In this document: piece after piece, positions 17,063 to 25,633 of the stretch
Numbering within the stretch: the stretch's first letter is position 1
Layout of the letters: every line of letters starts with the position of its first letter
Assembly (NCBI RefSeq): GCF_000688375.1
Contig: NZ_JIAF01000004.1
Span: 496,001-560,000, forward strand
Length of the DNA: 64,000 nucleotides
From: Prevotella sp. HUN102
GTDB taxonomy: Bacteria; Bacteroidota; Bacteroidia; Bacteroidales; Bacteroidaceae
Direction: 5' to 3'
Made by a program: the position numbers and the translations under genes
The notes under the pieces: generated by a model
What the model was told of the DNA's origin: nothing
Database searches by the model: none
Seen by the model: only the letters and a program-made list of their open reading frames with translations

Positions 17063-19519
17063 ATGATTGAAAGAAAAATAAAGAGGAAGATTGCCTCTAT
17101 CAGTATCTCAAAAGAGTGCCATGTTTGTATGTGGCACTCTTTTTTTTCGAATATTTTTTCATTATATTCATTATTGGAGGGGCGGGCATTTTGTCTCTTC
17201 CTATTCATATCAGCCCTTATTCCGTTGTCTTCCCATGCTCAGGAATGTATTGTACATGGTAGGATTACGGATGGGCATACAGGAGAGGCTCTTGGTCGTG
17301 TATATGTCATGACCAATAACAATATTGCAGCGATAAGTCTACCAGACGGTACTTATACTATCAGACTCCCATTAGGTAAGATTGTCAATATTGCTTTCAA
17401 ATCGTTAGGGTATGAAACGAAGAATGTCATAAAAAAGGCATCAGCCCCCGATAGTATAAGACATGATGTCATCCTGTTTATATCTGAAAATCCATTGGAA
17501 GAAGTTGTTGTGACAGCTCGCAGTGAGGCGCGGAAACTGCGGGAAAGCTCGATGCCTATTTCTGTCATCTCACAGCACCAACTTCAGGGAACAGCATCGT
17601 CAGTTAATGAGGTTCTGGCACGGACGACAGGCGTAACTGTACGTAATACAGGCGGAGTTGGCAGCGCATCACGCATATCGGTACGTGGATTGGAGGGAAA
17701 GCGCATGGGACTTTTCATGGACGAATCGCCAATGGGACAGATGAGCAATTTCATAAGTCTGAACGACATTCCAACCGATATGATAGAAAGGATTGAAGTC
17801 TATAAAGGTATCGTTCCGTATAAATTCGGAGGTTCTGCACTTGGGGGAGCCGTGAATATTGTTACGAAAGAGTATCCGCCGTTTTACTTTGATGTTGCCT
17901 ACGAAATAAGTTCGTTCAATACTCACAGATTGAGTACTATTCTGAAACATACCGACTCAAAGACAGGCATACAATTGGGCATAGGAGGGTATTACACTTA
18001 CTCGGACAATAATTACAATATGCGTCTGATTAATCTTGATGACCGTATAGTCAGGCGAAATCATGACAAATTCAGCAATGTGCTTGTCGGGGCATCCCTG
18101 AAGGCAACAAAATGGTGGTTTGATGAGTTGAAGTATGAATTGCTGTTCTCTCGCACCCGGCAGGAGATACAGGGCATAGATATGGACATCAGGGAGGCTT
18201 TCAACCATTCCTCATCCATCATCACGGGACTTACCATGAAGCGTAAGAATTTCTTCGCAGATGGAGTGGACTTCGATTTTGATTTAGTATATAACTACGG
18301 TCGGTATGGACTAAAAGACACTGCAAAGTACCGTTATGATTGGAATGGAAAACAATACCCGGCAGTTTCCACATACGGAGGGGAACAGGGAAACTTTCCA
18401 TCAGATGGACGTAATAAATCTCACGAGGTTTATGGGAAACTAAATCTTTGCTATACGCTGGACAAACATCATTCCATAAACCTGAATGCCTACGCAAACC
18501 ATACCAGACTTCTACCTAAGAACGAACTGATGGATAAAGTTCTTGGATATGCCGCAAACCATCCCAGCAATATGAACAGTTTTGCCATAGGTTTCTCATA
18601 TGACCTCGCACTTTTTGACAATCGTTTTCAAAGTGCCTTTACATTAAAAGACTTTTTCTTCTATTCCCGTTCAAAAGTTATGGAAAGCTACAATATAAAC
18701 GAGTTGCAGACTATAAGTCTCAACAGAAACCATATAGGATGGAGTGGATCTCTGCGTTATAGACTTTCTTCTGTTTTTCTTGTAAAGGGTTCTTTTAACT
18801 CTGAGATAAGGATTCCTACAAGTGAAGAATTGTTGGGGAACGGTTTCTCTATTCTTCCTTCAACCGCATTGGAACCTGAGAGAACTACAGGCTGCAATCT
18901 TGGTTTTCTTTATCATAAAGCTCGCAAATCTGGTGGTTTTATGGAAGCGGAGATAAACGGCTTTTACAATAATCTCAGTAACATGATACGGTTTACCCAA
19001 GACCTTTTGCCCTCTATGGCAAGATACAGAAACTTCGGAAGTGTGCAGACATATGGAATAGAGGGAGAAATAAAAGGAGATGTTCTGCCGTACCTTTATG
19101 TATATGCAAACGCCACATATCAGGATTTAAGAGATACGCGTAAAAACATACCCGGGACGAATGTATCTAATCCCACCAAGAATAAACGTATTCCGAACAT
19201 TCCATATATGTTGGGAAATTTTGGTATGGAATTTCACCATGAGAATCTTTTCGGTGGGAAAGGGCAGAATACGCGTATTCTGTTTGATGCTTCATACATT
19301 CACCAATATTTCTATGATTTTGAAGTAAGTGTCAATCAAAATCGCAAAATTCCCACATCATTCACAATGAATGCAGGTATAGAACATAGTTTTATGAATA
19401 ACAAATGGACGATTTCCATAAAACTGAAAAACCTGACCGACAGGGAGGTTTGGTCAGAACTGAACCGTCCCTTACCAAGGCGTTCTGCCAGTTTAAAGAT
19501 AAGATATTTATTAAAATAA
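17063..19519 (+). CDS. TonB-dependent outer-membrane receptor, candidate ferric-siderophore importer
   Basis: 818 residues. An extended N-terminus precedes a signal sequence (AFCLFLFISALIPLSSHAQ, about residues 41-59). Next come a carboxypeptidase-like regulatory domain (GRITDGHTGEALGRVYV, about 66-145), a plug domain (EEVVVTARSEARKLRES, then GLFMDESPMG and KGIVPYKFGGSALGGAVNIV) and a 22-strand-type barrel ending in LKIRYLLK. There is no SusD partner. Instead a surface beta-propeller lipoprotein follows after 24 bp. That pairing resembles the XusA/XusB xenosiderophore system of Bacteroides. The ligand is inferred, not shown. An operator-like palindrome lies upstream. Confidence 0.88.
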   Translation: MIERKIKRKIASISISKECHVCMWHSFFSNIFSLYSLLEGRAFCLFLFISALIPLSSHAQECIVHGRITDGHTGEALGRVYVMTNNNIAAISLPDGTYTIRLPLGKIVNIAFKSLGYETKNVIKKASAPDSIRHDVILFISENPLEEVVVTARSEARKLRESSMPISVISQHQLQGTASSVNEVLARTTGVTVRNTGGVGSASRISVRGLEGKRMGLFMDESPMGQMSNFISLNDIPTDMIERIEVYKGIVPYKFGGSALGGAVNIVTKEYPPFYFDVAYEISSFNTHRLSTILKHTDSKTGIQLGIGGYYTYSDNNYNMRLINLDDRIVRRNHDKFSNVLVGASLKATKWWFDELKYELLFSRTRQEIQGIDMDIREAFNHSSSIITGLTMKRKNFFADGVDFDFDLVYNYGRYGLKDTAKYRYDWNGKQYPAVSTYGGEQGNFPSDGRNKSHEVYGKLNLCYTLDKHHSINLNAYANHTRLLPKNELMDKVLGYAANHPSNMNSFAIGFSYDLALFDNRFQSAFTLKDFFFYSRSKVMESYNINELQTISLNRNHIGWSGSLRYRLSSVFLVKGSFNSEIRIPTSEELLGNGFSILPSTALEPERTTGCNLGFLYHKARKSGGFMEAEINGFYNNLSNMIRFTQDLLPSMARYRNFGSVQTYGIEGEIKGDVLPYLYVYANATYQDLRDTRKNIPGTNVSNPTKNKRIPNIPYMLGNFGMEFHHENLFGGKGQNTRILFDASYIHQYFYDFEVSVNQNRKIPTSFTMNAGIEHSFMNNKWTISIKLKNLTDREVWSELNRPLPRRSASLKIRYLLK

Positions 19520-19543
19520 CTGTTTAATTTAAAATGTAAAATT

Positions 19544-20782
19544 ATGAATGTCAGAAAATTATTTTCGGCAATACTACTCGTTGCCTTTTGTGTTTCATGC
19601 AACAACGATGACAATCCGTCTCCCATGCCCCCTACACCCGAAGTAGCACCTCAGTCTGTAGTCTTTGCCACGAGTATTCCCAATCCTGAAGGTAATACCG
19701 GAAGTGTATATCTGCAAGCGATACCCAATCTCAATCCTGCCAAATACGACAACAAAAACAGTATTCCGACAGGATTTGCTGCAACTCCGATAGCATTTCC
19801 TGACGGGGACATTTATTCACTGCCGGCATACAGCGGAAATACAAAGGCGGAAATGGTTCGTTACCGACTCAACACGCAGAACCGTTTTGTAAGCAAGGGT
19901 ACACTTGCCCTGCCTGCTGGTTCTGGAGCATCCTGTATCGTCAAACTAAATGCACAGAAAGCGTATCTCACTTTACAGAATTTGGGACTGATATATGTGT
20001 TCAATCCTGAGACGATGAAATTGCTTAAAGAAATTAACCTCAACAAACTTAGCCATGCTGATACCAAAGTGTCTCCTGCTGCCATGATTATCCGTGACGG
20101 ATATTTATATGTCGGACTTTCGCAATTTGATAGCAAATGGCAACCGCGCGAGAATAAGGTTGAGATAGCCCTGATAAATACGGCAAAGGACGAATTGGAA
20201 AAAGTTATCGTAAATGATAAACTTGGTGTAAGCGTACCTACGCGTCCGACAGATGCCAAGTCCATCTTTATGGATGAGCATCAGAACATATATATCAACT
20301 GCATATCGGGATTTGGAGCCAACACTAAGCAATATCCTGCGGGCATTATCCGCATTAAGAAAGGTACGCATGAGATAGACTCGGACTACTGCATCCGTCT
20401 TGACAAGACAAAGGTCACGGGGCTGCCCGTGAATTATGCCGATTATCTGCCTTCCGTCTTCTATGCTGGCAACGGAAAACTCTATGCCTATGCCAATGCT
20501 TACGCCCTTGACACACACAGCAAAAATCCATACACGACCTTATCAAGAGTGCCAGTTATTATTGACTTGAATGCCAAGACAATAGAAAAGATAGAGGGAT
20601 TTCCGGTATCTACTCCTTTCGGCGAAGCCATCGGAAGGCACAAAGGAGTGATTGTATTCGGCAGTGCAAACAGAGACCATAACGGCTTTTACACCTATGA
20701 CCCGGAGAGCAAGAAAGTAACAGGACCCGTCGTGAGTGTGGAAGGCTATCCTTCATTCTTTTACAGTTTTTCCAAAGAATAG
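19544..20782 (+). CDS. DUF4374-like surface lipoprotein (beta-propeller), candidate XusB-type siderophore binder
   Basis: 412 residues with a lipoprotein signal (LLVAFCVSCNNDDN, lipid-anchored Cys about residue 19), and acidic residues after the Cys as in Bacteroidota surface-export signals. The body has repeated strand motifs typical of a beta-propeller (GDIYSLPAYSGNTKAEMVRY, GLIYVFNPETMKLLKEI, FYTYDPESKKV). It resembles DUF4374, the family that I recall includes the XusB lipoprotein of a TonB receptor partner. It is 24 bp downstream of the receptor and ends before a hairpin at 20803-20850, so the two form an operon. Iron chelate binding is inference. Confidence 0.75.
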   Translation: MNVRKLFSAILLVAFCVSCNNDDNPSPMPPTPEVAPQSVVFATSIPNPEGNTGSVYLQAIPNLNPAKYDNKNSIPTGFAATPIAFPDGDIYSLPAYSGNTKAEMVRYRLNTQNRFVSKGTLALPAGSGASCIVKLNAQKAYLTLQNLGLIYVFNPETMKLLKEINLNKLSHADTKVSPAAMIIRDGYLYVGLSQFDSKWQPRENKVEIALINTAKDELEKVIVNDKLGVSVPTRPTDAKSIFMDEHQNIYINCISGFGANTKQYPAGIIRIKKGTHEIDSDYCIRLDKTKVTGLPVNYADYLPSVFYAGNGKLYAYANAYALDTHSKNPYTTLSRVPVIIDLNAKTIEKIEGFPVSTPFGEAIGRHKGVIVFGSANRDHNGFYTYDPESKKVTGPVVSVEGYPSFFYSFSKE

Positions 20783-20802
20783 TGTCTTTTGCGAGGGATA
20801 AA

Positions 20803-20850
20803 TGAACGGCAGGCGCTTCTCACAATATATGAGGAGAAGTGTCTGCCGTT
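20803..20850 (+). terminator. Hairpin after the receptor/lipoprotein operon
   Basis: A 17-bp stem with two mismatches pairs AACGGCAGGCGCTTCTC with GAGAAGTGTCTGCCGTT. No long T-run follows, so it may be a weak terminator or an mRNA-stabilising stem. Confidence 0.45.
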
Positions 20851-20971
20851 AATCCATTGAAGTTATGCCCATTGCTCGGAATAGATAAATCCACCATAGG
20901 TGCGTTGACTTGGTGTGATATAAAATTTCACATATGCAATAATGCTCCCTCCCATACGTTATTCTAATAAA

Positions 20972-21598
20972 ATGACAGGATATATGCAGAAATTGAAAGA
21001 CGATAAAAAGAAACTTATCCTCACAGTTGCCCATCAGGAATTTGTAAACAACGGTGTAAGAAAAACGTCCATAAAGCAAATCGCTACAAGTTCGGGCGTT
21101 GCCGTGGGAAATATTTACCATTACTTCCATAATAAGAATGAAATATATTGCGCTGTGATGCAACCAACTATAAAGGCTCTCTATAAATTTATAGAGAGAT
21201 ATAATGGAAAAAAGGGACTGAATATTGAATTTTATTCAGCAGAGGAATATCAGCAGCAGATGGTTGATATCCTTTTGAACTTTGTGCATAAGCATAAGAA
21301 TGAACTCAGGCTCCTGCTTTTCCATTCTACAGGAACATCATTGGAGAATTTTCGAGAAACACTTATAGCAAAACAGGCGGAATACGGTGAAACTTATTTG
21401 GAAGGAATGAAAAAGAAATACCCTCACATCATTAATGGGATATCGCCCTTATTCTTGCATTTTTTATGTTCCATGTGGGTGTCCATGCTTAGTGTACTCT
21501 GTATGCAAGAGAGCCTTTTCGATGAAAAAGCAATTTCTTTCCTAAAGGAATTTATCATGTATGGAACGGCTGGTTGGAAAAGATTGATGCAGATATGA
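20972..21598 (+). CDS. TetR/AcrR family transcriptional regulator
   Basis: About 208 residues. The start is taken at 20972, though 20984 and 20942 are also possible. The N-terminal helix-turn-helix is clear: KKLILTVAHQEFVNNGVRKT followed by SIKQIATSSGVAVGNIYHYF, the TetR DNA-binding domain. The C-terminal helices bind an unknown ligand. It lies 190 bp after the TonB receptor pair on the same strand, inside the mobile element, and is the natural candidate regulator of that pair. Confidence 0.88.
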   Translation: MTGYMQKLKDDKKKLILTVAHQEFVNNGVRKTSIKQIATSSGVAVGNIYHYFHNKNEIYCAVMQPTIKALYKFIERYNGKKGLNIEFYSAEEYQQQMVDILLNFVHKHKNELRLLLFHSTGTSLENFRETLIAKQAEYGETYLEGMKKKYPHIINGISPLFLHFLCSMWVSMLSVLCMQESLFDEKAISFLKEFIMYGTAGWKRLMQI

Positions 21599-21800
21599 TA
21601 AATTTCAATTGTGCGAATGTAATAATATCACCACTTCGCAAGAGTGATAGAGCTTTTTTTGAGAGTCTAAAAAGAAGGCAGAATACATCTTACAAAGTTT
21701 GGATAAATTAATCCCTATCGTACAGTCATCCTCCTCAAATTATGATTTATTTAACTATAGGAAGTCATAATTGATTTTTTAAATAACCCCAAATATATTC

Positions 21801-22094
21801 CTATTTTGAGTTATAATTCTCTTCCAGCATCCTTTCCAAATCCGAAGCCTTGTAGAGAATCTTCCCTGCAAAGTGCTTGTAAGGTATAATCTTTCTATCA
21901 CGATAGTCCTGTAAGGTGCGAGGGCTGATATAGAGCCGCTCGCACACTTCCCTTCCCGTGAGGAAATGCTCACCGCCAAAGAGCGGTTTGTGTGTCTGTG
22001 CCACTTCCCTTATCCGTTTGCTTACGCCTCTGAGTGCGGACAGCAGGACCTGCATGTCGTCCGCTTCCATATTCAAGTCTTTTCCGATTTCCAC
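21801..22094 (-). CDS. Helix-turn-helix DNA-binding protein (excisionase-type), second of a pair
   Basis: 97 residues with a GTG start at 22094 that overlaps the upstream TAG stop by one base. An ATG at 22070 is an alternative. LTGREVCERLYISPRTLQDYRDRKIIPYKHFAGKILYKASDL is a MerR/excisionase-like winged helix seen in many Bacteroidota conjugative and mobilizable elements. It is probably involved in excision or in control of transfer genes. It forms an operon with the next gene to the right. Confidence 0.8.
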   Translation of the reverse strand: MEIGKDLNMEADDMQVLLSALRGVSKRIREVAQTHKPLFGGEHFLTGREVCERLYISPRTLQDYRDRKIIPYKHFAGKILYKASDLERMLEENYNSK

Positions 22095-22393
22095 TATTTT
22101 CTTTTGTCTTTAGGTTTCTCTGATTTAATTTGGAGCAACCGCTCCACGTCCTCACGCTTATAGTAGCACTTATGTGCGATTTGCGTAAACGGCAGTACCC
22201 CTGTGTCTCGGTAGTGCTGCAAAGTACGTTTGCTGATGTTCAGTAACTTGCATACCTCTCCGTTGTGCAGCCAGTCAGTGTGCTTGCACTGTTCTCCGAA
22301 AGCCTTGTGGCAGGTTTCGGCGAGGCTCAGAATCTCGTCCCTCAACCTTGCCCAATTCGAGTCCGTAATGATAAAATATCCCATAGTCTTCAT
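22094..22393 (-). CDS. Helix-turn-helix DNA-binding protein (excisionase-type), first of a pair
   Basis: 99 residues. The motif LHNGEVCKLLNISKRTLQHY plus TGVLPFTQIAHKCYYKREDV is paralogous to the downstream protein (same spacing of HTH and beta wing). The two genes share one base at the stop/start junction, so translation is coupled. This pair sits between the cargo and the replication/mobilization genes, where regulatory or excision proteins are common in these elements. Confidence 0.8.
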   Translation of the reverse strand: MKTMGYFIITDSNWARLRDEILSLAETCHKAFGEQCKHTDWLHNGEVCKLLNISKRTLQHYRDTGVLPFTQIAHKCYYKREDVERLLQIKSEKPKDKRK

Positions 22394-22970
22394 ACTATTT
22401 TGTTTATTAATTCTTTGTCTTGTTTTACGCCTTGTAGCACGTTTCTGCCTGCAAATTTATGGCGTGTTTGCTATGTTTCAAAGCAGCAGGGAACAGCGGG
22501 GAAACATCGGGAACTTTGAGGAAAAAGGCAAGATGATTCACCTGTAGCCATCCGCATTTAACAGCTCCTTATGCTTCCTTATTCCGTCCTCTTGTGCAAA
22601 GATATGGCTGCTCTTATCCAAATCCGACACCTTTTGTTTAAGTGGCAGCTTGTGGCTCTCTCCATTCGGACAGACACCTCCATTGGGGAAGCCTTTTTCA
22701 TAGTTTCCCGTATCGAAGAAAAAGGCAGCGAACGAACGTAAAATCATACATGCCCGTCTTTTTCTTTTTCGCTTTTCCTCCCTCTGTTTTCGACTTAATC
22801 CGACACATTCTCCCTTGTTTCGGACAATTATCCGTATGAACTTTATTGCAGATGAAAGCAACATTATGCAAGCACTCTCTGATTGCTTGGAATGAGCCTG
22901 TTCTTACCTTAACTTCACTCTTGGAAACCCAAATGGGCTGATAGTGAAACCAAATGCAGATTCAAGCAAA
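22394..22970. other. Intergenic region, no confident gene
   Basis: The 577 bp lie between the divergent HTH pair and the VapE-like gene. A 108-codon minus-strand frame (22538-22864) has no recognisable domain and unusual Arg/Lys and Phe runs. I see no convincing gene. Confidence 0.5.
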
Positions 22971-24146
22971 ATGGAGGATAAAAACAATACATCAAACAGG
23001 AGGAACGCTTCCTCCAAGAACAAGGAGATAGAAGCCTATCTTGGTATGCGCCATGAGTTCAGATACAACACGGTATTGGGACGAACCGAGTACCGAAACA
23101 AGGACAGTGATTACTTTTCAAAAGTTGGTCGCTATGAAATCAACACGCTCCGCAGGGAACTTGACAACGATGTGGGTATTGTTACTTCTTCCGATAATCT
23201 CTACTCCATCATCGAGAGCAGTTTCTCTCCACCTGTCAATCCCATACAGGAGTATTTCAAGGAACTTCCCCTGATGGATATGGACGAAGATTCTTCCCTT
23301 TCACCGAAAGCCATTTCTGAATTGGCTGATTGCGTTGTCGTACGCAATCCCGACAAATGGTTGCCATACCTTACCAAGTGGCTCGTGGCAGTGGTAGCCA
23401 ACGCAATGGACGACCGTGAGTGCCGTAACCATACCTGCCTTGTACTGACAGGCGAGCAAGGCAAGTTCAAAACCACGTTTTTGGATTTGCTATGTCCGCC
23501 CAAACTGCACGGTTACAGCTACACAGGCAAGATATATCCGCAGGAAAAAGACACGCTCACCTATATCGGTCAGAACCTTATCGTGAACATCGATGACCAG
23601 CTCAAAGCCCTCAACAAGCGGGACGAGAACGAATTGAAGAATCTTATCACATGCCCGATGGTCAAGTACCGTATGCCGTATGACAAGTATGTGGAGGAAC
23701 ATCCCCACTTAGCGAGTTTCGTGGCGTCGGTGAACGGCAATGATTTTCTGACAGACCCCACAGGCAGCAGACGTTTCCTGCCCTTTGAGGTACTGTCCAT
23801 CGACATCAAGAGGGCAAAGACGGTATCAATGGATGAAGTCTATGCCGAAGCGAAAACCTTGCTTGAATCAGGTTTCCGTTATTGGTTTGACGATGACGAG
23901 ATAACGGAACTATACAGGCAAAGCGAGGACTTTCAAGTGCAAACCGCAGAAATGGAACTCCTGTTGCGCTGTTTTGAGAAACCGATGGAGGATAGCCACT
24001 GCTCCTATATGACTACCACCGAGATTCTGACCTATTTGGGACTATACACCCGTCAGCCCCTGTCCTTGAAACACATGGGCGAGGCTCTGAAAAGAACAGG
24101 ATTCGAGAAAATGAGCAAAAGGCGGAACGGGGACAGTCCCATCTAA
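22971..24146 (+). CDS. VapE-like P-loop ATPase of the mobile element, probably C-terminally frameshifted
   Basis: 391 residues from the ATG at 22971, preferred over an in-frame GTG at 22944. It belongs to the virulence-associated E (VapE) group of primase/helicase-like ATPases. Landmarks are LVLTGEQGKFKTTFLDLL (Walker A, about residue 160), LIVNIDDQLKAL (Walker B) and SVNGNDFLTDPTGSRRFLPFEV (sensor and arginine region). Such proteins accompany a toprim primase in Bacteroidota elements. The frame stops at RNGDSPI. Shifting by one base past TCTAATG continues as VYKVRKILPCPLPGSCSSQM to 24210, which suggests a single A insertion. Confidence 0.82.
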   Translation: MEDKNNTSNRRNASSKNKEIEAYLGMRHEFRYNTVLGRTEYRNKDSDYFSKVGRYEINTLRRELDNDVGIVTSSDNLYSIIESSFSPPVNPIQEYFKELPLMDMDEDSSLSPKAISELADCVVVRNPDKWLPYLTKWLVAVVANAMDDRECRNHTCLVLTGEQGKFKTTFLDLLCPPKLHGYSYTGKIYPQEKDTLTYIGQNLIVNIDDQLKALNKRDENELKNLITCPMVKYRMPYDKYVEEHPHLASFVASVNGNDFLTDPTGSRRFLPFEVLSIDIKRAKTVSMDEVYAEAKTLLESGFRYWFDDDEITELYRQSEDFQVQTAEMELLLRCFEKPMEDSHCSYMTTTEILTYLGLYTRQPLSLKHMGEALKRTGFEKMSKRRNGDSPI

Positions 24147-24415
24147 TGTGTACAAGGTAAGGAAGATACTTCCTTGTCCACTACCGGGTAGTTGTAGTAG
24201 TCAAATGTAGTAGTATGTGCAGTGTCGTTCAAGACTACAAATAGCTGTTGGCTATCAGATGATTACAATAAAATATCGTGTAGTAAGAAGAAAGATGAAA
24301 AAAGTTTGGAGGGAAAAACTTTTAAAAAACCAAACTAGAACACTATAAAAACCATTATAATTCAACAAACTATATTAATAAGCAAATAAAATGAGAGCAA
24401 AAATTCCACCATAAG

Positions 24416-25387
24416 TTATTTTGTTTGATGGGTAGAAACGAATCCATCCACATAAGGTGCATCTGACTTTATTACTGCAAAAGCCTGTCTGACGAGCTTG
24501 TTTGCGACAGCAATAAGAGCTACCTTGGAAGGTTTCCCATTGGCTTTCAATCGCGCATAACACTCTTTGCAAGTAGTGTTTCCACGTAAAGCAGACCATG
24601 AAGCGACATAAAGCAATGAGCGCAGGTTAGCATCCCCATTACGGTTTATCCCACCTTTGATGTGTACGGATGTTCCTGACTGCTGGTAAGTCGGGCATAT
24701 CCCGATAAAACGGGAAACCTGCTTTGCATTGTTGAAATAGGAGAATCCTCCGGTAGCCACAATCAAAGCTGTAGCCAAAGTGATGCCAATCCCTTTGATG
24801 GATGTAAGGAGCTTAACCTGCCTGTCAAACTCAGATGAAGCCAAGTCTGCAAGTTCAGATTCCAAAGACTCAATTTGGCTTACCAAAAAAGAAATAGTCT
24901 TATCCAAGGCTTTCATCCCGTTCTTGTCTTGGAACGGAAGCACCACGAGAGAGCTTTTCAGGTTCTTGCTCGCCGTAAGCTGTTTCTTCAACTGCCTGAT
25001 AATCGTTTTCTTCTGCTTCAGCAGCATGACGGTTTCAGAGGGCATCTTGTAAACAGGAGGATTCATTTTCTCCCCGTACATGGCAATCATGCAGGCATCT
25101 TTGGGGTCGGTCTTGGTGACGGTCATCATCATGCGTGAAAAGTGCTTGATTTGTTTGGGATTTACCATGCTGGCAGCTATTCCTTGCCTGTCAAGCAGAT
25201 AAAGGAGCAGAAAGCCGTAATTGCCGGTGGCTTCCATCACACAATGATGTTCTGTTACGGAAAGCGAGCCGATGAACTTCCTGATACCTTTTACGGTATT
25301 AGGGTAAGTTTGGGTCTGATAACCCGATACTGTCGGAAAAGCAGCTACGAAGCTGTTCTTGCCGATGTCGATTCCAATGTAAGTCAT
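24416..25387 (-). CDS. IS110-family transposase (DEDD recombinase)
   Basis: 323 residues. The N-terminal RuvC-like domain has YIGIDIGKNSFVAAF (first Asp), VMEATGNYG (Glu) and TKTDPKDACMIA (Asp pair). The C-terminal domain has IKGIGITLATALI and CPTYQQSGTSVHIKGGINR with the Ser expected for the catalytic Ser of IS110 enzymes. These elements insert without terminal inverted repeats and use a bridge RNA from their own non-coding end. The insertion separates the VapE-like gene from the toprim primase. Confidence 0.93.
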   Translation of the reverse strand: MTYIGIDIGKNSFVAAFPTVSGYQTQTYPNTVKGIRKFIGSLSVTEHHCVMEATGNYGFLLLYLLDRQGIAASMVNPKQIKHFSRMMMTVTKTDPKDACMIAMYGEKMNPPVYKMPSETVMLLKQKKTIIRQLKKQLTASKNLKSSLVVLPFQDKNGMKALDKTISFLVSQIESLESELADLASSEFDRQVKLLTSIKGIGITLATALIVATGGFSYFNNAKQVSRFIGICPTYQQSGTSVHIKGGINRNGDANLRSLLYVASWSALRGNTTCKECYARLKANGKPSKVALIAVANKLVRQAFAVIKSDAPYVDGFVSTHQTK

Positions 25388-25576
25388 AACGTCTTTAATT
25401 TGGTTGAATACATCCTATAACCTATCGTCGCTAACACGGGATCTGAGTCCCAACGAACTATCCAGATTTCAGATGTAAAGGCATGGGGACTGAACGTTGA
25501 ACCCGGCTTCATGAGCCACCAATTAATCGGTCTTTGTCCATGCCTATATCAAAGTTATAAATTATCGAATTATTAA
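25388..25576 (-). ncRNA. Non-coding 5' end of the IS110 element, candidate bridge RNA
   Basis: The 190 bp upstream of the transposase are non-coding and can fold. AGGCATGG (25479-25486) pairs with CCATGCCT (25538-25545) around a 51-nt region that contains a smaller GGCT/AGCC hairpin (25505-25517). GGGA (25438-25441) pairs with TCCC (25448-25451). IS110-group elements with the long non-coding segment 5' of the transposase encode a bridge RNA there. Identification is by position and fold only. The target- and donor-binding loops were not defined. Confidence 0.45.
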
Positions 25577-25614
25577 CCAACGTACAAATGTACGACCAAC
25601 GTACAAATGTACGA
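25577..25614. repeat. 19-bp tandem duplication at the IS110/primase junction
   Basis: CCAACGTACAAATGTACGA occurs twice in direct tandem (25577-25595 and 25596-25614). Each contains the palindrome CGTAC-AAAT-GTACG. The second copy supplies an ATG (25607) in frame with the primase. Confidence 0.85.
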
Positions 25615-25633
25615 CCAATTAAATATTACAGCA

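Noticed and set aside
20910..20937. CRP-type site (TGTGA...TCACA) upstream of the TetR gene
   Set aside because: The half-sites are separated by 9 bp rather than 6, and the region is too A+T rich to trust the match.
22538..22864. 108-codon minus-strand gene between the HTH pair and the VapE-like gene
   Set aside because: Composition is unlike its neighbours, no domain is recognised and there is no clear promoter. Kept only as a note on the gap.
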